Source: Ktedonobacter robiniae (GTDB lineage Bacteria > Chloroflexota > Ktedonobacteria > Ktedonobacterales > Ktedonobacteraceae). From it: DNA of 64,000 nucleotides. The notes under the pieces were generated by a model that saw only the letters and a list, made by a program, of their open reading frames with translations, was not told the DNA's origin and made no database searches. The stretch lies in assembly GCF_016587375.1 (NCBI RefSeq), contig NZ_BNJG01000006.1, forward strand, positions 171,923 to 235,922. The letters run 5' to 3'. Each line of letters starts with the position of its first letter. Position 1 is the stretch's first letter. Both the position numbers and the translations under genes were made by a program. Below are positions 54,731-64,000 of this stretch, one piece after another.

Positions 54731-55306
54731 TCACTGTCTGCCCTCGGATACTTGGAGGTAGCACTGGTAGAGGTACCTGAGTATCTTCAACGCTTGCTCT
54801 AATAGTTCATCCATAGGCATGCTCGCGGTCCCAAGCAATGGAACTTCGCCCGGTGCCATGCGCTCCCAGGCAAAGTGGATAGCCAGAGCCCACCAATACC
54901 GCATAGGGAGCACATAGAGCAGTTCTAGCAGCCCTGTCGCACAGGCAAAGAAGCAAAAGCGGTAGCCCTCGACGAATCCTTGACTGTACTGGTCCTGAAA
55001 CAAGTCCAGATTGTTCGTCTGGATATAGGGGCACCGAACAAACGTGCAGGCTGCTCCTCTCCCAAATGCGAGCTCGTCTTGTCCCGTGAACCTCCCCCGT
55101 TGGTGGGTGGAGCGAAACATGCGGGCCAGGGGGTACTGTAATAGGCGAGCTTGGGACCTCACTTGGACAGGCATACGCTCCAAAATCTGATCGAGATAAA
55201 GTTCAGCGTACTTATAGAGAGCCCAAGCATATCCAACAGCTTGCGCCTGCGGGTTCTGATCTGGGAGCGTGATCGGCAGTTTCTTCCAGGGTGACCAGAG
55301 GGTCAT
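54731..55306 (-). CDS. 191-aa protein of unknown function
   Basis: Begins MTLWSPWKKLPITLPDQNPQ with AQAVGYAWALYKYAELYLDQ next; contains CTFVRCPYIQT and a Trp-rich MRYWWALAIHFAWERMAPGE. The upstream GGAGGTAGCGCC provides the ribosome site. Its beginning resembles the 11055-11468 product (AQVQALGFACGL). Possibly a small regulatory or toxin-related family, but no evidence. Confidence 0.6.
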   Translation of the reverse strand: MTLWSPWKKLPITLPDQNPQAQAVGYAWALYKYAELYLDQILERMPVQVRSQARLLQYPLARMFRSTHQRGRFTGQDELAFGRGAACTFVRCPYIQTNNLDLFQDQYSQGFVEGYRFCFFACATGLLELLYVLPMRYWWALAIHFAWERMAPGEVPLLGTASMPMDELLEQALKILRYLYQCYLQVSEGRQ

Positions 55307-55448
55307 GGCGCTACCTCCAACTCGCTACTACTTCCTCTCTCTTCGCTATACCCTCACTTGCAATCACAACCCTTTGAAAGTGGGTAAAGAGAGGAGCAGA
55401 TCCGGCGCTGCACTTCAATTCCCTCAATGACGAACACTGCCACTCCCA

Positions 55449-55519
55449 GGCCCGCTGTCATTTCGCGGATAAAATTATCTGAGAAACAGCCAATTTTATC
55501 TGCGAAATGACAGCGGGCC
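55449..55519. repeat. 28-bp near-perfect palindrome
   Basis: Arms 55449-55476 and 55492-55519 begin and end with GGCCCGCTGTCATTTCGC and its complement; one G-T wobble in 28 pairs, 15-base loop. Not followed by a T-run. Could be paired ends of a deleted element, a recombination site or an RNA structure. Confidence 0.85.
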
Positions 55520-55558
55520 AAAAGGCTCCGAATGATAAAAAAGAGAACCATGAGGAGG

Positions 55559-55652
55559 AGGGAGTGGCCAGTGCGCTATGTGGTGGGTGCGAACGTTTCC
55601 TTTCTACGAGAGCGCTGGGCAACGGAATGGTGCTCCAGGTGTGAAGGGAGCG
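55559..55652 (-). repeat. ~92-bp copy of part of the 12003-12947 gene
   Basis: Matches 12517-12607 with several changes; in translation LPSHLEHHSVAQR is preserved. The rest of that gene is absent here. Confidence 0.8.
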
Positions 55653-55998
55653 TGAGGCAGATGGTGTGTGGTCAGGTTGAAAGTTGATCAGCAGTCGAAC
55701 ACCGACCAGCAGATGTCGTTGCGCAACCGCTGATCATCCAGGACCAGCTCGCGGATCGCATCAGGGAGCTGGTCGCGTTGCCATCGGCACTCGAGCCGCC
55801 CGGAGCTCTCACCCTCGCCTTCAGGAGCGGCTGCACGCGCAGCCTGATGCCTATCCCTGGAATCGATCCAGATAGCTGATACCAATTCGCCATCTGTCGT
55901 AGAAAGAATGGGTCTCCCTCGTTTTTATCTCATCGGCTCGCCCTGTTTTTCCGCAGGCTCCGACCGATGGTGCGACGCATCACGCGAGCATGCGGCTC

Positions 55999-56060
55999 GC
56001 CGTGCTCCCACAGTTCGAGTCGTGTGAGCACGGGCACGACTCGAACTGTGGGAGCACGGC
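55999..56060. repeat. 26-bp perfect palindrome
   Basis: GCCGTGCTCCCACAGTTCGA... (55999-56024) pairs perfectly with 56035-56060 over a 10-base loop. It lies 21 bp beyond the stop of the sigma-factor gene and could end its transcript, although it lacks a T-run. Confidence 0.85.
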
Positions 56061-56080
56061 GTTTAACGGGCGGCGGTTCG

Positions 56081-56955
56081 TCAGTCGTCGAGGACCGCAA
56101 GGAGCACCTGGCGCAGGCGTGCAGGATCGGTAATCGTGGTGATCGCGATGATCTTGCCTCCCCTGATCGAGACATCAAAGACGCCGATCAGCCGCCCGTA
56201 CGGGGCCACCACGACTCCCACGGAGCCATTCACCAGCGCAGTCTGTGTTGCCTGGGCACGTCCCACAAACTGGTTCGCCACAGCCGCTGCACCATGAAGC
56301 TCTCCTGCTCCGCCCGCAGGCACGGACATGGGATCGCGCCGGAGCACCACCTCTGGATCGAGCACGGCGAGCAGCGCGTCAAAGTTCCCGACACGCGCGG
56401 CGATGAGGAAGGCTTCCACCACTTCTCGGCTGGCGGACAGGTCCGCATCCTGAATATGGGCTCTTCCCCGCACCCGGCGGCGGGCGCGGCTGGCGAGCTG
56501 CCTGGCTGCGCCCTCTGAGCGCTCCACGAGAGGCGCGATCTCGTCGAAGGGCACGGCGAAGATGTCGTGCAGCACATAGGCGAGGCGCTCGGCAGGAGTC
56601 AGCTGATCGAGCACCACCAGCAGCGCTAGACCCACCGCATCGACCAGTTCGGCTTCTTCCTCGGGGTCGCTTCTGCCAGGCTCTCTCGTGATGGACCCAG
56701 CAAAGGACGCTTCCAGGGACTCTTCTCCCCGCGATTTCCGCGCGCGCAGCATATCCAGGCAGATCCGCGTGACCGCCTGCTCAGCCATGCGCCCGGGTTT
56801 GAGACGGTGCTTGGGTCCGTGCGGACCAGACGCAGCCAGGACTCCTGAACGGCATCCTGCGCCTCGGGAAGGGAACCCAGCATCCGATAGGCCATCGCCT
56901 GCAGTTGGGGACGTTCTGCCTCGAAGCGCTTCACCAGCCAGTCTTGTTCATCCAT
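56081..56955 (-). pseudogene. SigJ-type ECF sigma factor with SnoaL-like tail, frameshifted
   Basis: From ATG 56955 (AGAAGGAAG upstream): EQDWLVKRFEAERPQLQAMA and LGSLPEAQDAVQESWLRL are sigma region 2. Near 56785 the frame shifts within GGCTGAGCAGGCGG, and the other frame continues VTRICLDMLRARKSRGEE, LTPAERLAYVLHDIFAVPFD (region 4) and a SnoaL-like C-terminus (FLIAARVGNFDALLAVLDPE, ITTITDPARL). Restored it is a complete ECF41/SigJ-type factor of about 290 aa. One indel; a sequence error or recent decay. Confidence 0.85.
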
Positions 56956-57346
56956 TCCTTCTCTTCCTTCTTTCTCCATTCGTCATACCACCGACGAAGG
57001 AAACCGGGCTGATGTGACAGGCTGCCAGCCCGTCTTGGCGCGGAGCTCGCAAGAGAGCAGGATGTTTCCTTCCAATCGCACACGAGTTTGCCCGAAGCAG
57101 CATGCCCCGTGCCGGGACACCACCAGGGATGAAAGAGGATATACTGGAGAGATCGCGGCCAGGTGAGAACGGACGCCCAGTTATGAACATGAGCGTGAGC
57201 CCGAAGCTGTCTCCAGGTACCCGTTTGCACCGCCAGTTGTCGCTCTTTTCCAGAAGCACGTAGAGGAATCTAACCTCACAGGCCGGGTACTTCCTGGTCG
57301 CTGATCGCTAACCATTGACCACAGCGTATCAGAAGGAGGAACCCTG
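56956..57346. other. Leader/left end of the IS110 element
   Basis: No gene. In IS110-type elements a structured bridge RNA is encoded next to the transposase, often between the left end and the start codon, so 57150-57346 is the place to look. I could not delimit the end or fold it by eye. Confidence 0.3.
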
Positions 57347-58585
57347 ATGGAAGTCCTGTATCGAAGCTGTTGCGGGATTGATGTCCACAAACAATTTCTG
57401 GTGGCATGTTTGCTCGCTGTCGATGAGAAAGGACAGCAACACAAAGAGCTGCGGCGCTTTTCGACGATGACGAGTGAATTACTCTCGTGCGTTGACTGGC
57501 TGAAAACAGCGCGGTGCCAGGCCATCGCGATGGAGTCAACCGGGGTGTATTGGAAGTCCCCTTTCAACCTCATGGAAGGGCACTTTGAGCAGGTCATGAT
57601 TGTCAATGCCGAACATCTCAAACGCGTTCCAGGTCGCAAAACCGATAAAAAGGATGCGGAGTGGATCGCCGAACTCTTGCAGTTTGGGCTCCTCAAACCC
57701 AGCTTTATCCCGTCACCCCAACAACGAGAGCTTCGTGATCTGACCCGTCTGCGCACAACTCTGATCGCCGAGCGAACCCGGCTGGTGAATCGGCTCCACA
57801 AAACGCTGGAAGATACCAATCTGAAGCTCTCGTCCGTGTTGACGGATATCATGGGGAAATCAGGACAGCAGATTCTCTCGGCTCTCCTTCGCGGAGAGGA
57901 AGATCCAGCCGTGTTAGCAGATCTGGCTCTGGGACGTGCGATGAGCAAACGTGACGCGCTGGCACAAGCGCTGCGTGGACGCCTGAGGGACCATCACCGC
58001 CTCCTCTTGCAGGAACTGCTCTCCCTGATCGAGCGACATGATCGGGGAATTTCGCGCCTGGACAGGGAGATTGAGGAGCGCTTGCGCCCTCAGGAGGCGT
58101 TGATTCAGCGGCTCGATGCTATTCCTGGATGTAGCCGTCGAATCATCGAAGTTCTCCTGGCTGAGATAGGCTCGGATGTGTCTCCTTTTCCGGATGCCGC
58201 TCACCTCGCCTCCTGGGTGGGCATTTGTCCTGGCAATAACGAGAGTGGAGGCAAACGCAAAAGTGGACGCATTCGCAAAGGCAATCGCTGGATTAAAGCG
58301 ATGCTGGTTCAAGCCGCCAATGCCGCCGCTCGAACCAAGCACAGCTATCTCTCGGCACAGTATCATCAGATTGCTGCTCGTCGTGGCAACAAACGTGCTG
58401 TCGTGGCGGTGGCTCACAGCATTCTGGTGATCTACTATCACATGCTCACGACTGGTGAGCCCTATCAGGAAAGAGGAGCAAACTACTTTTCGGAATTAGA
58501 TCGCAAGCATGCTGAGCGACGGGCAACCAGGCAGCTTGAACGGTTGGGATATCAGGTGACGCTGACCCCTACTCAGATCGCTTAA
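57347..58585 (+). CDS. IS110-family transposase
   Basis: 412 aa. N-terminal DEDD domain: D in CCGIDVHKQF, E in AIAMESTGVYWK, and DKKDAEWIAELLQFG; C-terminal Transposase_20 with RLDAIPGCSRRIIEVLLAEI and ASWVGICPGNNESGGKRKSG, with the catalytic Ser expected in the latter part. ATG 57347 follows AAGGAGG. Intact. The last 35 codons lie in a tandem duplication. Confidence 0.92.
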   Translation: MEVLYRSCCGIDVHKQFLVACLLAVDEKGQQHKELRRFSTMTSELLSCVDWLKTARCQAIAMESTGVYWKSPFNLMEGHFEQVMIVNAEHLKRVPGRKTDKKDAEWIAELLQFGLLKPSFIPSPQQRELRDLTRLRTTLIAERTRLVNRLHKTLEDTNLKLSSVLTDIMGKSGQQILSALLRGEEDPAVLADLALGRAMSKRDALAQALRGRLRDHHRLLLQELLSLIERHDRGISRLDREIEERLRPQEALIQRLDAIPGCSRRIIEVLLAEIGSDVSPFPDAAHLASWVGICPGNNESGGKRKSGRIRKGNRWIKAMLVQAANAAARTKHSYLSAQYHQIAARRGNKRAVVAVAHSILVIYYHMLTTGEPYQERGANYFSELDRKHAERRATRQLERLGYQVTLTPTQIA

Positions 58586-58891
58586 TCCTGCTTCCAGCAT
58601 ACGAGCTTGCGGATGAGGTTCTCTTGGGTCACTTGACCCACAGGGGGGTGTTTTTGTCTCTTTCTCCAGCTCTTTCAGAGGAAGAGGAGCAAACTACTTT
58701 TCGGAATTAGATCGCAAGCATGCTGAGCGACGGGCAACCAGGCAGCTTGAACGGTTGGGATATCAGGTGACGCTGACCCCTACTCAGATCGCTTAATCCT
58801 GCTTCCAGCATACGAGCTTGCGGATGAGGTTCTCTTGGGTCACTTGACCCACAGGGGGTGTTTTTGTCTCTTTCTCCAGCTCTTTCAGAGG
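58471..58891. repeat. 211-bp tandem duplication of the IS110 3' end
   Basis: 58471-58681 and 58682-58891 are nearly identical, starting AAGAGGAGCAAACTAC and ending CTCTTTCAGAGGA; the second copy lacks one G in a G-run. Each copy carries the last ~35 transposase codons, the stop and a hairpin TGGGTC-ACTT-GACCCA followed by GTGTTTTTG. Confidence 0.9.
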
Positions 58892-59099
58892 AATCAGGGA
58901 AGAAACCGGTCACAATCTTTGCGTGTCATACGTCGGGAGGATGACGAGGGAAACCCAGCCAAGGTGAGAGGGAGTCCCACTCCTCTTGACCGCGCTGACT
59001 GGGCAATCTCATCACCATCAAGATGCACCTTGGGGGTTGTGTGCACCGCCAGCGGAAAAGCACCACTTTCCCTCGTGGAAAAGTGAAAGGACCTGTTCC

Positions 59100-59180
59100 A
59101 TGAAAGTAGCGATTTCCCATACCAAAGTCAAGCCTGACAAGCGCGCCGAAATCGATGCGGCGGGCTGTAGGATCTCATAA
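59100..59180 (+). pseudogene. 5' end of an unidentified gene cut by the Tn7-like end
   Basis: ATG 59100 with AAAGGA ahead reads MKVAISHTKVKPDKRAEIDA and stops by chance at 59180, directly beside the transposon terminus. The start looks genuine, so a gene was probably interrupted here. Family not recognised. Confidence 0.35.
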
Positions 59181-59184
59181 TTAG

Positions 59185-59460
59185 TGTCTTTGCCTCAGCT
59201 CGCCTCATATGAAAAATCCCACAAATCCTGTCTTTGCTTCCCACAACATGTGTCATTTTCCTACAGAATTCCCACAAAACATGTCTTTACCCTCCAGCGT
59301 GTTCCTGGCTTGGTGATGGCGGAGTCGGCTGATAGGCTTCTTTGCGCGCGATAAGTGCGATGGGAGATGGGTCCAAAGACAGGAATTGTGGGAAGAAAGA
59401 CACGATTGGTGGGATCCTACTTGGCGTCTGTGCAGGAGAGGAGTTTTGTGGGGAATCCCA
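59185..59460. repeat. Array of transposase-binding-type sites at the Tn7-like end
   Basis: Direct: TCCCACAAATCCTGTCTTTGC (59217), TTCCCACAACATGTGTCATT (59239) and TTCCCACAAAACATGTCTTT (59269), unit TCCCACAA-n-TGTCtTT. Inverted: CAAAGACAGGAATTGTGGGA (59374), AAAGACACGATTGGTGGGA (about 59397) and TTTTGTGGGGAATCCC (59444). The terminal TGTCTTTGCC is a half unit. Tn7-like ends carry several such TnsB sites. Confidence 0.8.
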
Positions 59461-59549
59461 GAAATAGTGTCCTTGAGGTTCCTGGACTGCGCTCTCTGCT
59501 GGGTCATCAGCTGCCAGTTTATCCTATAGTCATTAGGCATATTGAGGTG

Positions 59550-60711
59550 TTATGGGGAAGAGGAGGAGGCGGTATTGCAGGCGTCGAGGTGTTCTTGGAT
59601 GCGGTGCTCAAGGGTTTGCAACGAATAGGTTGGTTGATACTGCTGGTAGGCGTGGGAGACGATGGCGAGGGCGTCTTTGGCGAGGTCGCCAAGGAGGAAG
59701 TGGTGGGGGAAGTTGTCAAAGGCATGCTTTTTTTTTTGTTTTCCGAGACCAACATGCGAGGACATCGAGAAAGGCGAGGAAATGGTCGGGCCAGGCGCTA
59801 AAGATCCAGTGCGTGATGGCGACTTGGAGTGGGGGACCGCGTCTGGATAGGGACGTTGGAACAGCTGGTTGGTGTGAAGGAAGGCGGTGAACGCGTTGGG
59901 CAGCAACGATTGAACGTCAGCGGGTTGGAGACGATGGAGGCTGATACAAAAGGCGCGCAGAAGCGCAATATACTGCTGCGGTGGTAAGAGGGTGCGTGGA
60001 TCATTGAGCTCCAAAGGAATAGATGGATGGTCAAGAGGAGGAAGAACGCCAAGAGCACGGAGGGTCAACTGATCCCCAGAGACCAACCCCATGGCTTCTG
60101 GTGCGATGCGCAGCGTTACTGTGGAAGCATAGGAGTGTCGGCAATAGGGACAGGAGGTTGGATCAAGCCGTTGTGAGGGAATGCGCCTGGAGCAGTGTGG
60201 GCAATGTCGCAGGAGCAGCAGCCTATGCTTGTGACAGGTCAGCAGGTATCTGGCTTTCCAGTACAGGCGGTCATAGGCGACCTCCTCCTGGAGGCAGAGA
60301 GGGCAGATTTGTGTGGTCTGGTTGGGAAGAAAAAAGGTGCGGTGAAGATCTCGTTGAAGCCGCGGTCGCTCAATAGGATCGTGGTGGAGGGCTATTTTCG
60401 GTTTGAGATACTCAGTGAGGCCGGAGCGCCAAGAAGGAACTTTGATGACGGGAAAGTATTCGAGGTGCTTAAATGGGGCCGAGAACCGATGTAAGGTCAT
60501 CTGGTTAGAGCGCTTCCTCACTGAGAAGAAGAAGATCTGAAAGGAACCGATAGTCAGCTCGCTCAGCGAGCAGAGACACCTGAGAAGAGGCAATGCGGAA
60601 ATGACTCATCTCAGGTTGAATGACCTGATTCACGCGTTCGTAGTGCATCTGTTTGGCGGTACGGGTGAGGAAGGAATGCAGGTCTTCCCAGGGTTGTGGA
60701 GGAACGCGCAC
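59550..60711 (-). pseudogene. tniQ: tniQ, frameshifted
   Basis: GTG 60711: RVPPQPWEDLHSFLTRTAKQ is the TniQ start; after a frameshift near 60510 the zinc-binding TniQ core follows: ICPLCLQEEVAYDRLYWKAR, CHKHRLLLLRHCPHCSRRIP and SCPYCRHSY. The C-terminal third (LGDLAKDALAIVSHAYQQYQ) is probably restored by a second shift near 59800. TniQ/TnsD proteins choose the target site. Nearest gene to the transposon end, as in tniABQ elements. Confidence 0.8.
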
Positions 60712-60876
60712 TGGCAGTGGTGCGATGCTGTGTGTGTGGTGGTGTGCATGTGAACGTGTCTCTCCTGTTTTTCTCGCGCACGTGTGAGCCTATGAGCGGA
60801 CTGTCCGTGACAGGGTGTGCGCCATCTCGGCGTCGTGAGCGCAGATGGCGCGTTTGTGGCCGGAAAGCCTGGGCAT

Positions 60877-61816
60877 TTAGGTAAAACGCTTGACCGAAAA
60901 AGGGTTCATTTTTTTCTCGCCCATCACGGTGCCAGCAATGCAGGCGTTATAAGCATGCTCTAATAAGATGCGATTGAGGGTGGAGCAGCCCTGGGAGATA
61001 GCGAGGTGCGCGGCATGGCGAACCAGATGCATAATCCAGCCGAGATATCCATTGGTGGCATAGTGAAAGCGATAGGCCATGTCCAGGCTTCCCAACCTGA
61101 AGGATCAAGGGGGAGTTCGAGATCAATGCTTTCCATAAGCGTGCGGAATTCGGCGGTGGTTTTGGATTGGGAGCGGTCCCAGGGAAACGGGGTCATATAG
61201 CGAGGTGTCCCGACGCGTCGGCTGAGTTGTGGATTGGTCTGAAGGATAGGTTCTGCTTCCCCTTTTTGCCCGATAAGAATCATCGGGATGTTGCTCTGAT
61301 TGATAATATCTTTGAGGAAATCCGTGACGGCGTTGAGGACGCGGAGGGTGTCTCGGTCGAGAATGTGCTGGAACTCATCGACGAAGATCATGCGTACCTG
61401 GCAGCTTTTGAGCAGCATGTGCAGGCGAGTGACCATATTCCATTGGGTGCCACGTCCCGGTTGGGATCTCCAGGGTGGAGAGAAACGCCGCAGCGGTGCC
61501 TTTAATACTGGCCTTAGCGGGAACGGAGACGTAGAGATAGGGGATGATACTCCCTTGCGGTGTTTCGCTGCGCGTATTGTTGTTGCGTGCTAACCATTCC
61601 TGGACCAGGGTGGTTTTGCCAGCTCCAGTCTCGCCAAGAATGGCCAAGCAGGGTGATTATGTGTGGAGCTGCTTTGGGTGAAGCGATTGCAGTAGTCGAG
61701 TTCTGCAAGCAGGGCGGTAAATCCTTTATGCATGATGAGGATGTGATCAATGATGGCGTAACGTTCAGCATCACTGAGAGTTTGCCATGCGGTGTGGGTG
61801 AAGGATCCTGTGTCAT
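60877..61816 (-). pseudogene. tniB: tniB/tnsC AAA+ ATPase, frameshifted
   Basis: ATG 61816 has AAGGAG upstream. Pieces in different frames: LAILGETGAGKTTLVQEWLA (Walker A), IPYLYVSVPAKASIKGTAAA, then MIFVDEFQHILDRDTLRVLN (Walker B), MILIGQKGEAEPILQTNPQL, and RHAAHLAISQGCSTLNRILL at the end. At least three indels. The ATPase would bridge TniQ-marked targets and the transposase. The start lies 24 bp after tnsB. Confidence 0.8.
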
Positions 61817-61840
61817 GGTTTCTTCGTCTCCTTGGCGCGG

Positions 61841-64000
61841 TTACGAGCGCCAGTGTGTGGAACGAACGGCAATTCCAAAGGATTGTTGCCGTTCAGTAAT
61901 GGTGGTTGTGAGTTCTGTTATGGAAGTCAATGGGAGTTCACTTGTGTGTTCCTGCTGACCTGTGTGTAAGGGGGGGATATGTTCTCTGGTTCCTGGGCGG
62001 TGGCCGATGATTGGCCCTGTCTCGCTCTCCTGTGTCTTGGGGCTGTGGTCGACTTGCGCGGTGGACGCTGTTTCTTGTCGAAAGGGGTACACTCTTCGAA
62101 CGAAAGAGGCGGGAATGGCTCGAATGGGGTTTGTCCATTTTGGTCAGGCTGGAGGAAGACCTGCTCCTGTATGTCCCCGAGAGGGCAGAGAGATCGGCAA
62201 CACGGCGAGTGTTGTGGTGGTTGAGTGGTAATGTGGGTCCATTGCCTCGGCTTCAAGAGAAGATTCCAGCGGTGCATGTTCTTCTGTGACCTCTCTGTTT
62301 CCGTCTTGCGATGTGTCCACTGGAGTGTTGATGAACGTCTCGGCAGCCGCATGCGTTGATGCATTGATCCATGTCGTCACTTGTTCATTCCACCAGCGTG
62401 TCATGCTCTGGCGGGTGCGAAGCTTGCGTGTCAGACGTATCTCATCCGTAATACATTGCTGCAAGCGCGCTTTGGCGAGCACAAGAGCCTGCTGATTGAC
62501 CTGGCGCTTGAGTTCCTCCTGAACATAGCGTTTGATGACACGATGTTTCCATAAGGAGAGCTGTTGGGTATAGTCTTTGTCCACGGCTTCCACTTCGAGG
62601 TAGCGGTTGGAAAAAGGATCAAGGACCCAGATGCGTGAGAGGTCTCCTGGATAGTATTTGATGTGGACGATGCCTTCTTTGATCTCGTCTTCCCGATGGC
62701 GAGCGATGGCGCTGTGCGTTGACCGATATGTTTTGGCACGTGCAAGCTTGCTGCGAAGTGCGGCCAGCTTGGGTCCTGATAGCGTAGCTGTTCAAATTCG
62801 ATGCCATAGTGATGAATGGTGCGTGTGGCGGTTCTGCTGACCAGGACCAGTAAGTCATTGCGGCTGGGGGAAGACGTGGAACAAAGTGTTCTTCAAGCGC
62901 TTGCTCCCAGAGCCTGGCGGGTATTCCTTTCCACGGGGATGGCCTCCCACCCCGCGGTGAACCTCTTGCGTATAGACATCGACAATCAGAGATGAAGCAG
63001 TTCCCAGAGTTTGTCGAGCGTGATACAGGCATGGTGCTGAGATTGATAGTCACCGCGTTCGAGAAAGTGAGAGAAGGTGGTGCCAGGCGTGACGTGAATG
63101 AGATCGGTATTGAGCGTGCGAAACCACCGTTCAATACTGCCTTTAAACCAGGGTTTGCGTACTGGCATGTGTTGGAGTTCAATGCCCAACTGCAAGCACG
63201 CGAGCTCTAAATCTCGATCAAGTTCCATGCCATTATCGACGACGAGCACTTCTGGAATGCCAAAGGCCAGGTAGGCATGTTGGGTGTGAAACTGTGTTTG
63301 CACATGCTCTTTTGGCAAAAAGGCATAGAGCATGCACTCCATGGCCACACGATACGAGGGTGGGTCGAAACTGATAAGACCCCAAGAGGGTAGCCGGTGT
63401 ACTTATCGCGGATAGCTGCGATGGTTGGCCGTCCGATAGGGAGGCGATCATTGGGATCAACAACGAGAAGGTCGAGGCGCGCGAAGTCGAGTTCTGCTCG
63501 CTGATTGGGCCGGGTGTGGAGAGGACCGAGTTGGGTCTGATGGTGCTTGCGCTGGGCATGCGCTTTCCCCAATCGAGCCGTGTCAACGTCCAAGGCGTCA
63601 AGCCGCTGAATGTAGCGGTAGATCGTCATGTTGCCAGGAGCAAGAAGATGTTCTTCCGCAGGTCGTGTCGCATTCTCAAGAATGATGCGTTTCTTAAAGG
63701 CTGTGATCACATGCGTCACTGGAGCGCGAACGTTGGTCAGATATGTTTCTTTGATGGCTTCTTGCAAGAAATGTTCAAGAAGAGGACTGAAGCGGTGGTG
63801 GCGAGGACCACGTTGATGATAGGAAGGGACCAGGCTTACGAATGTCTTCGTGACTCTCTTGGTAGCGACGAATCCAACGCGAAACCGTACGAGGGGTGAT
63901 GTCAAAGAAGGGAGCAAGGTGAGGGGATGATGCAAGCATGGTTTGATGTTCCTCAGGCTCAAGTGGCTGAGGCGTGTGTGGAGCACTGGCCGGATTGAAG
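61841..64000 (-). pseudogene. tnsB/tniA integrase-core transposase, frameshifted, 5' end outside
   Basis: From the window edge: APFFDITPRTVSRWIRRYQE (helix-turn-helix), NMTIYRYIQRLDALDVDTAR, then D in QRAELDFARLDLLVVDP, a shift in a G-run near 63372, MECMLYAFLPKEHVQTQFHT, D in VLVVDNGMELDRDLEL and E in WFKGSIERWFRTLNTDLIHV. Further shifts lead to WVLDPFSNRYLEVEAVDKDY-type text and SLWKHRVIKRYVQEELKRQV. End at 61841. At least four indels. This D-D-E enzyme would cut and join transposon ends. Confidence 0.8.

Larger units (their letters stand above)
59185..64000 (-). mobile_element. Tn7/Tn5053-like transposon, one end and tniQ-tniB-tnsB, decayed
   Basis: The terminus TGTCTTTGCC at 59185 is followed by an array of related 21-23-bp sites and then, reading toward the interior, tniQ, tniB and tnsB/tniA on the leftward strand. 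ATTAG (59180-59184) could be the target duplication. The other end and any cargo lie beyond 64000. All three genes are frameshifted. Confidence 0.75.

Noticed and set aside
59185..59460. CRISPR array at the Tn7-like end
   Set aside because: The repeats are irregularly spaced, occur in both orientations and fit transposase-binding sites.
1..64000. tRNA or rRNA genes
   Set aside because: No cloverleaf with a conserved GTTCGAATC-type arm and no rRNA core sequence was noticed; by-eye inspection cannot exclude a degenerate tRNA.

Overview
The window looks like an accessory, transposon-rich stretch of a Gram-positive-type, GC-moderate soil bacterium. The best guess is Chloroflexota, class Ktedonobacteria. 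This is inference from gene content (many IS6-type transposases, a multi-PAS kinase, small families of unknown secreted proteins, a SUOX/FNR/DUF6510 operon, a decayed TniABQ element); no rRNA, tRNA or housekeeping marker is present to prove it. Real genes usually have clear AAGGAG-type ribosome sites.

Layout. 0-2.2 kb: a metal-starvation cluster: a partial SAM methyltransferase behind a 54-aa peptide, a histidine-rich metal-binding protein, a 64-aa protein and a C-terminal-domain-only COG0523 (CobW/ZigA) protein. 2.3-5.9 kb: a metal-efflux cassette (P1B ATPase, flavoprotein reductase, SmtB/CzrA-type regulator), followed by a broken cation transporter (6.0-6.6 kb) and bracketed by 135-bp inverted repeats. 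7.0-10.9 kb: a zinc/manganese ABC importer (lipoprotein, ATPase, two permeases). A 15-bp palindrome of the form TGATAy-N3-GTATCr recurs at the peptide promoter, the 64-aa protein promoter and the importer promoter, so uptake and scavenging genes probably share one metal-responsive repressor.

11-19 kb: small genes of unknown function, a RHH-like protein, a frameshifted T5orf172/GIY-YIG gene and two secreted DUF2690-like paralogues. 19.3-23.5 kb and 48.5-51.3 kb: two duplicated histidine kinase plus response-regulator modules that share their leader DNA. The first kinase has eight PAS domains and an in-frame amber codon; the regulator of the second has lost its phospho-acceptor Asp. A third, GAF-type kinase (51.4-52.7 kb) is frameshifted.

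26-39 kb: an oxidative/electrophile defence region: an RclA-type flavoprotein, a quinone-reductase-like MDR protein, two MerA-like flavoproteins about 80% alike, and a SUOX-like/FNR/DUF6510 operon, interleaved with IS6, IS1, ISL3 and other transposase remnants. 40-48 kb: three IS6 copies, one split by a 772-nt ORF-less group II intron whose excision restores a full 272-aa transposase, another broken by an IS481-like element; also a cupin, a membrane protein and an unusual 1-Cys peroxiredoxin fused to a cold-shock domain.

53-59 kb: chimeric remnants, long perfect hairpins, a frameshifted SigJ-type sigma factor and an intact IS110 transposase with a 211-bp tandem duplication of its 3' end. 59.2-64 kb: one end of a Tn7/Tn5053-like transposon, with an array of repeated transposase-binding-type sites and frameshifted tniQ, tniB and tnsB/tniA genes, running off the window. 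Pseudogenes are abundant; several frameshifts sit in homopolymers, so some could be sequence errors.
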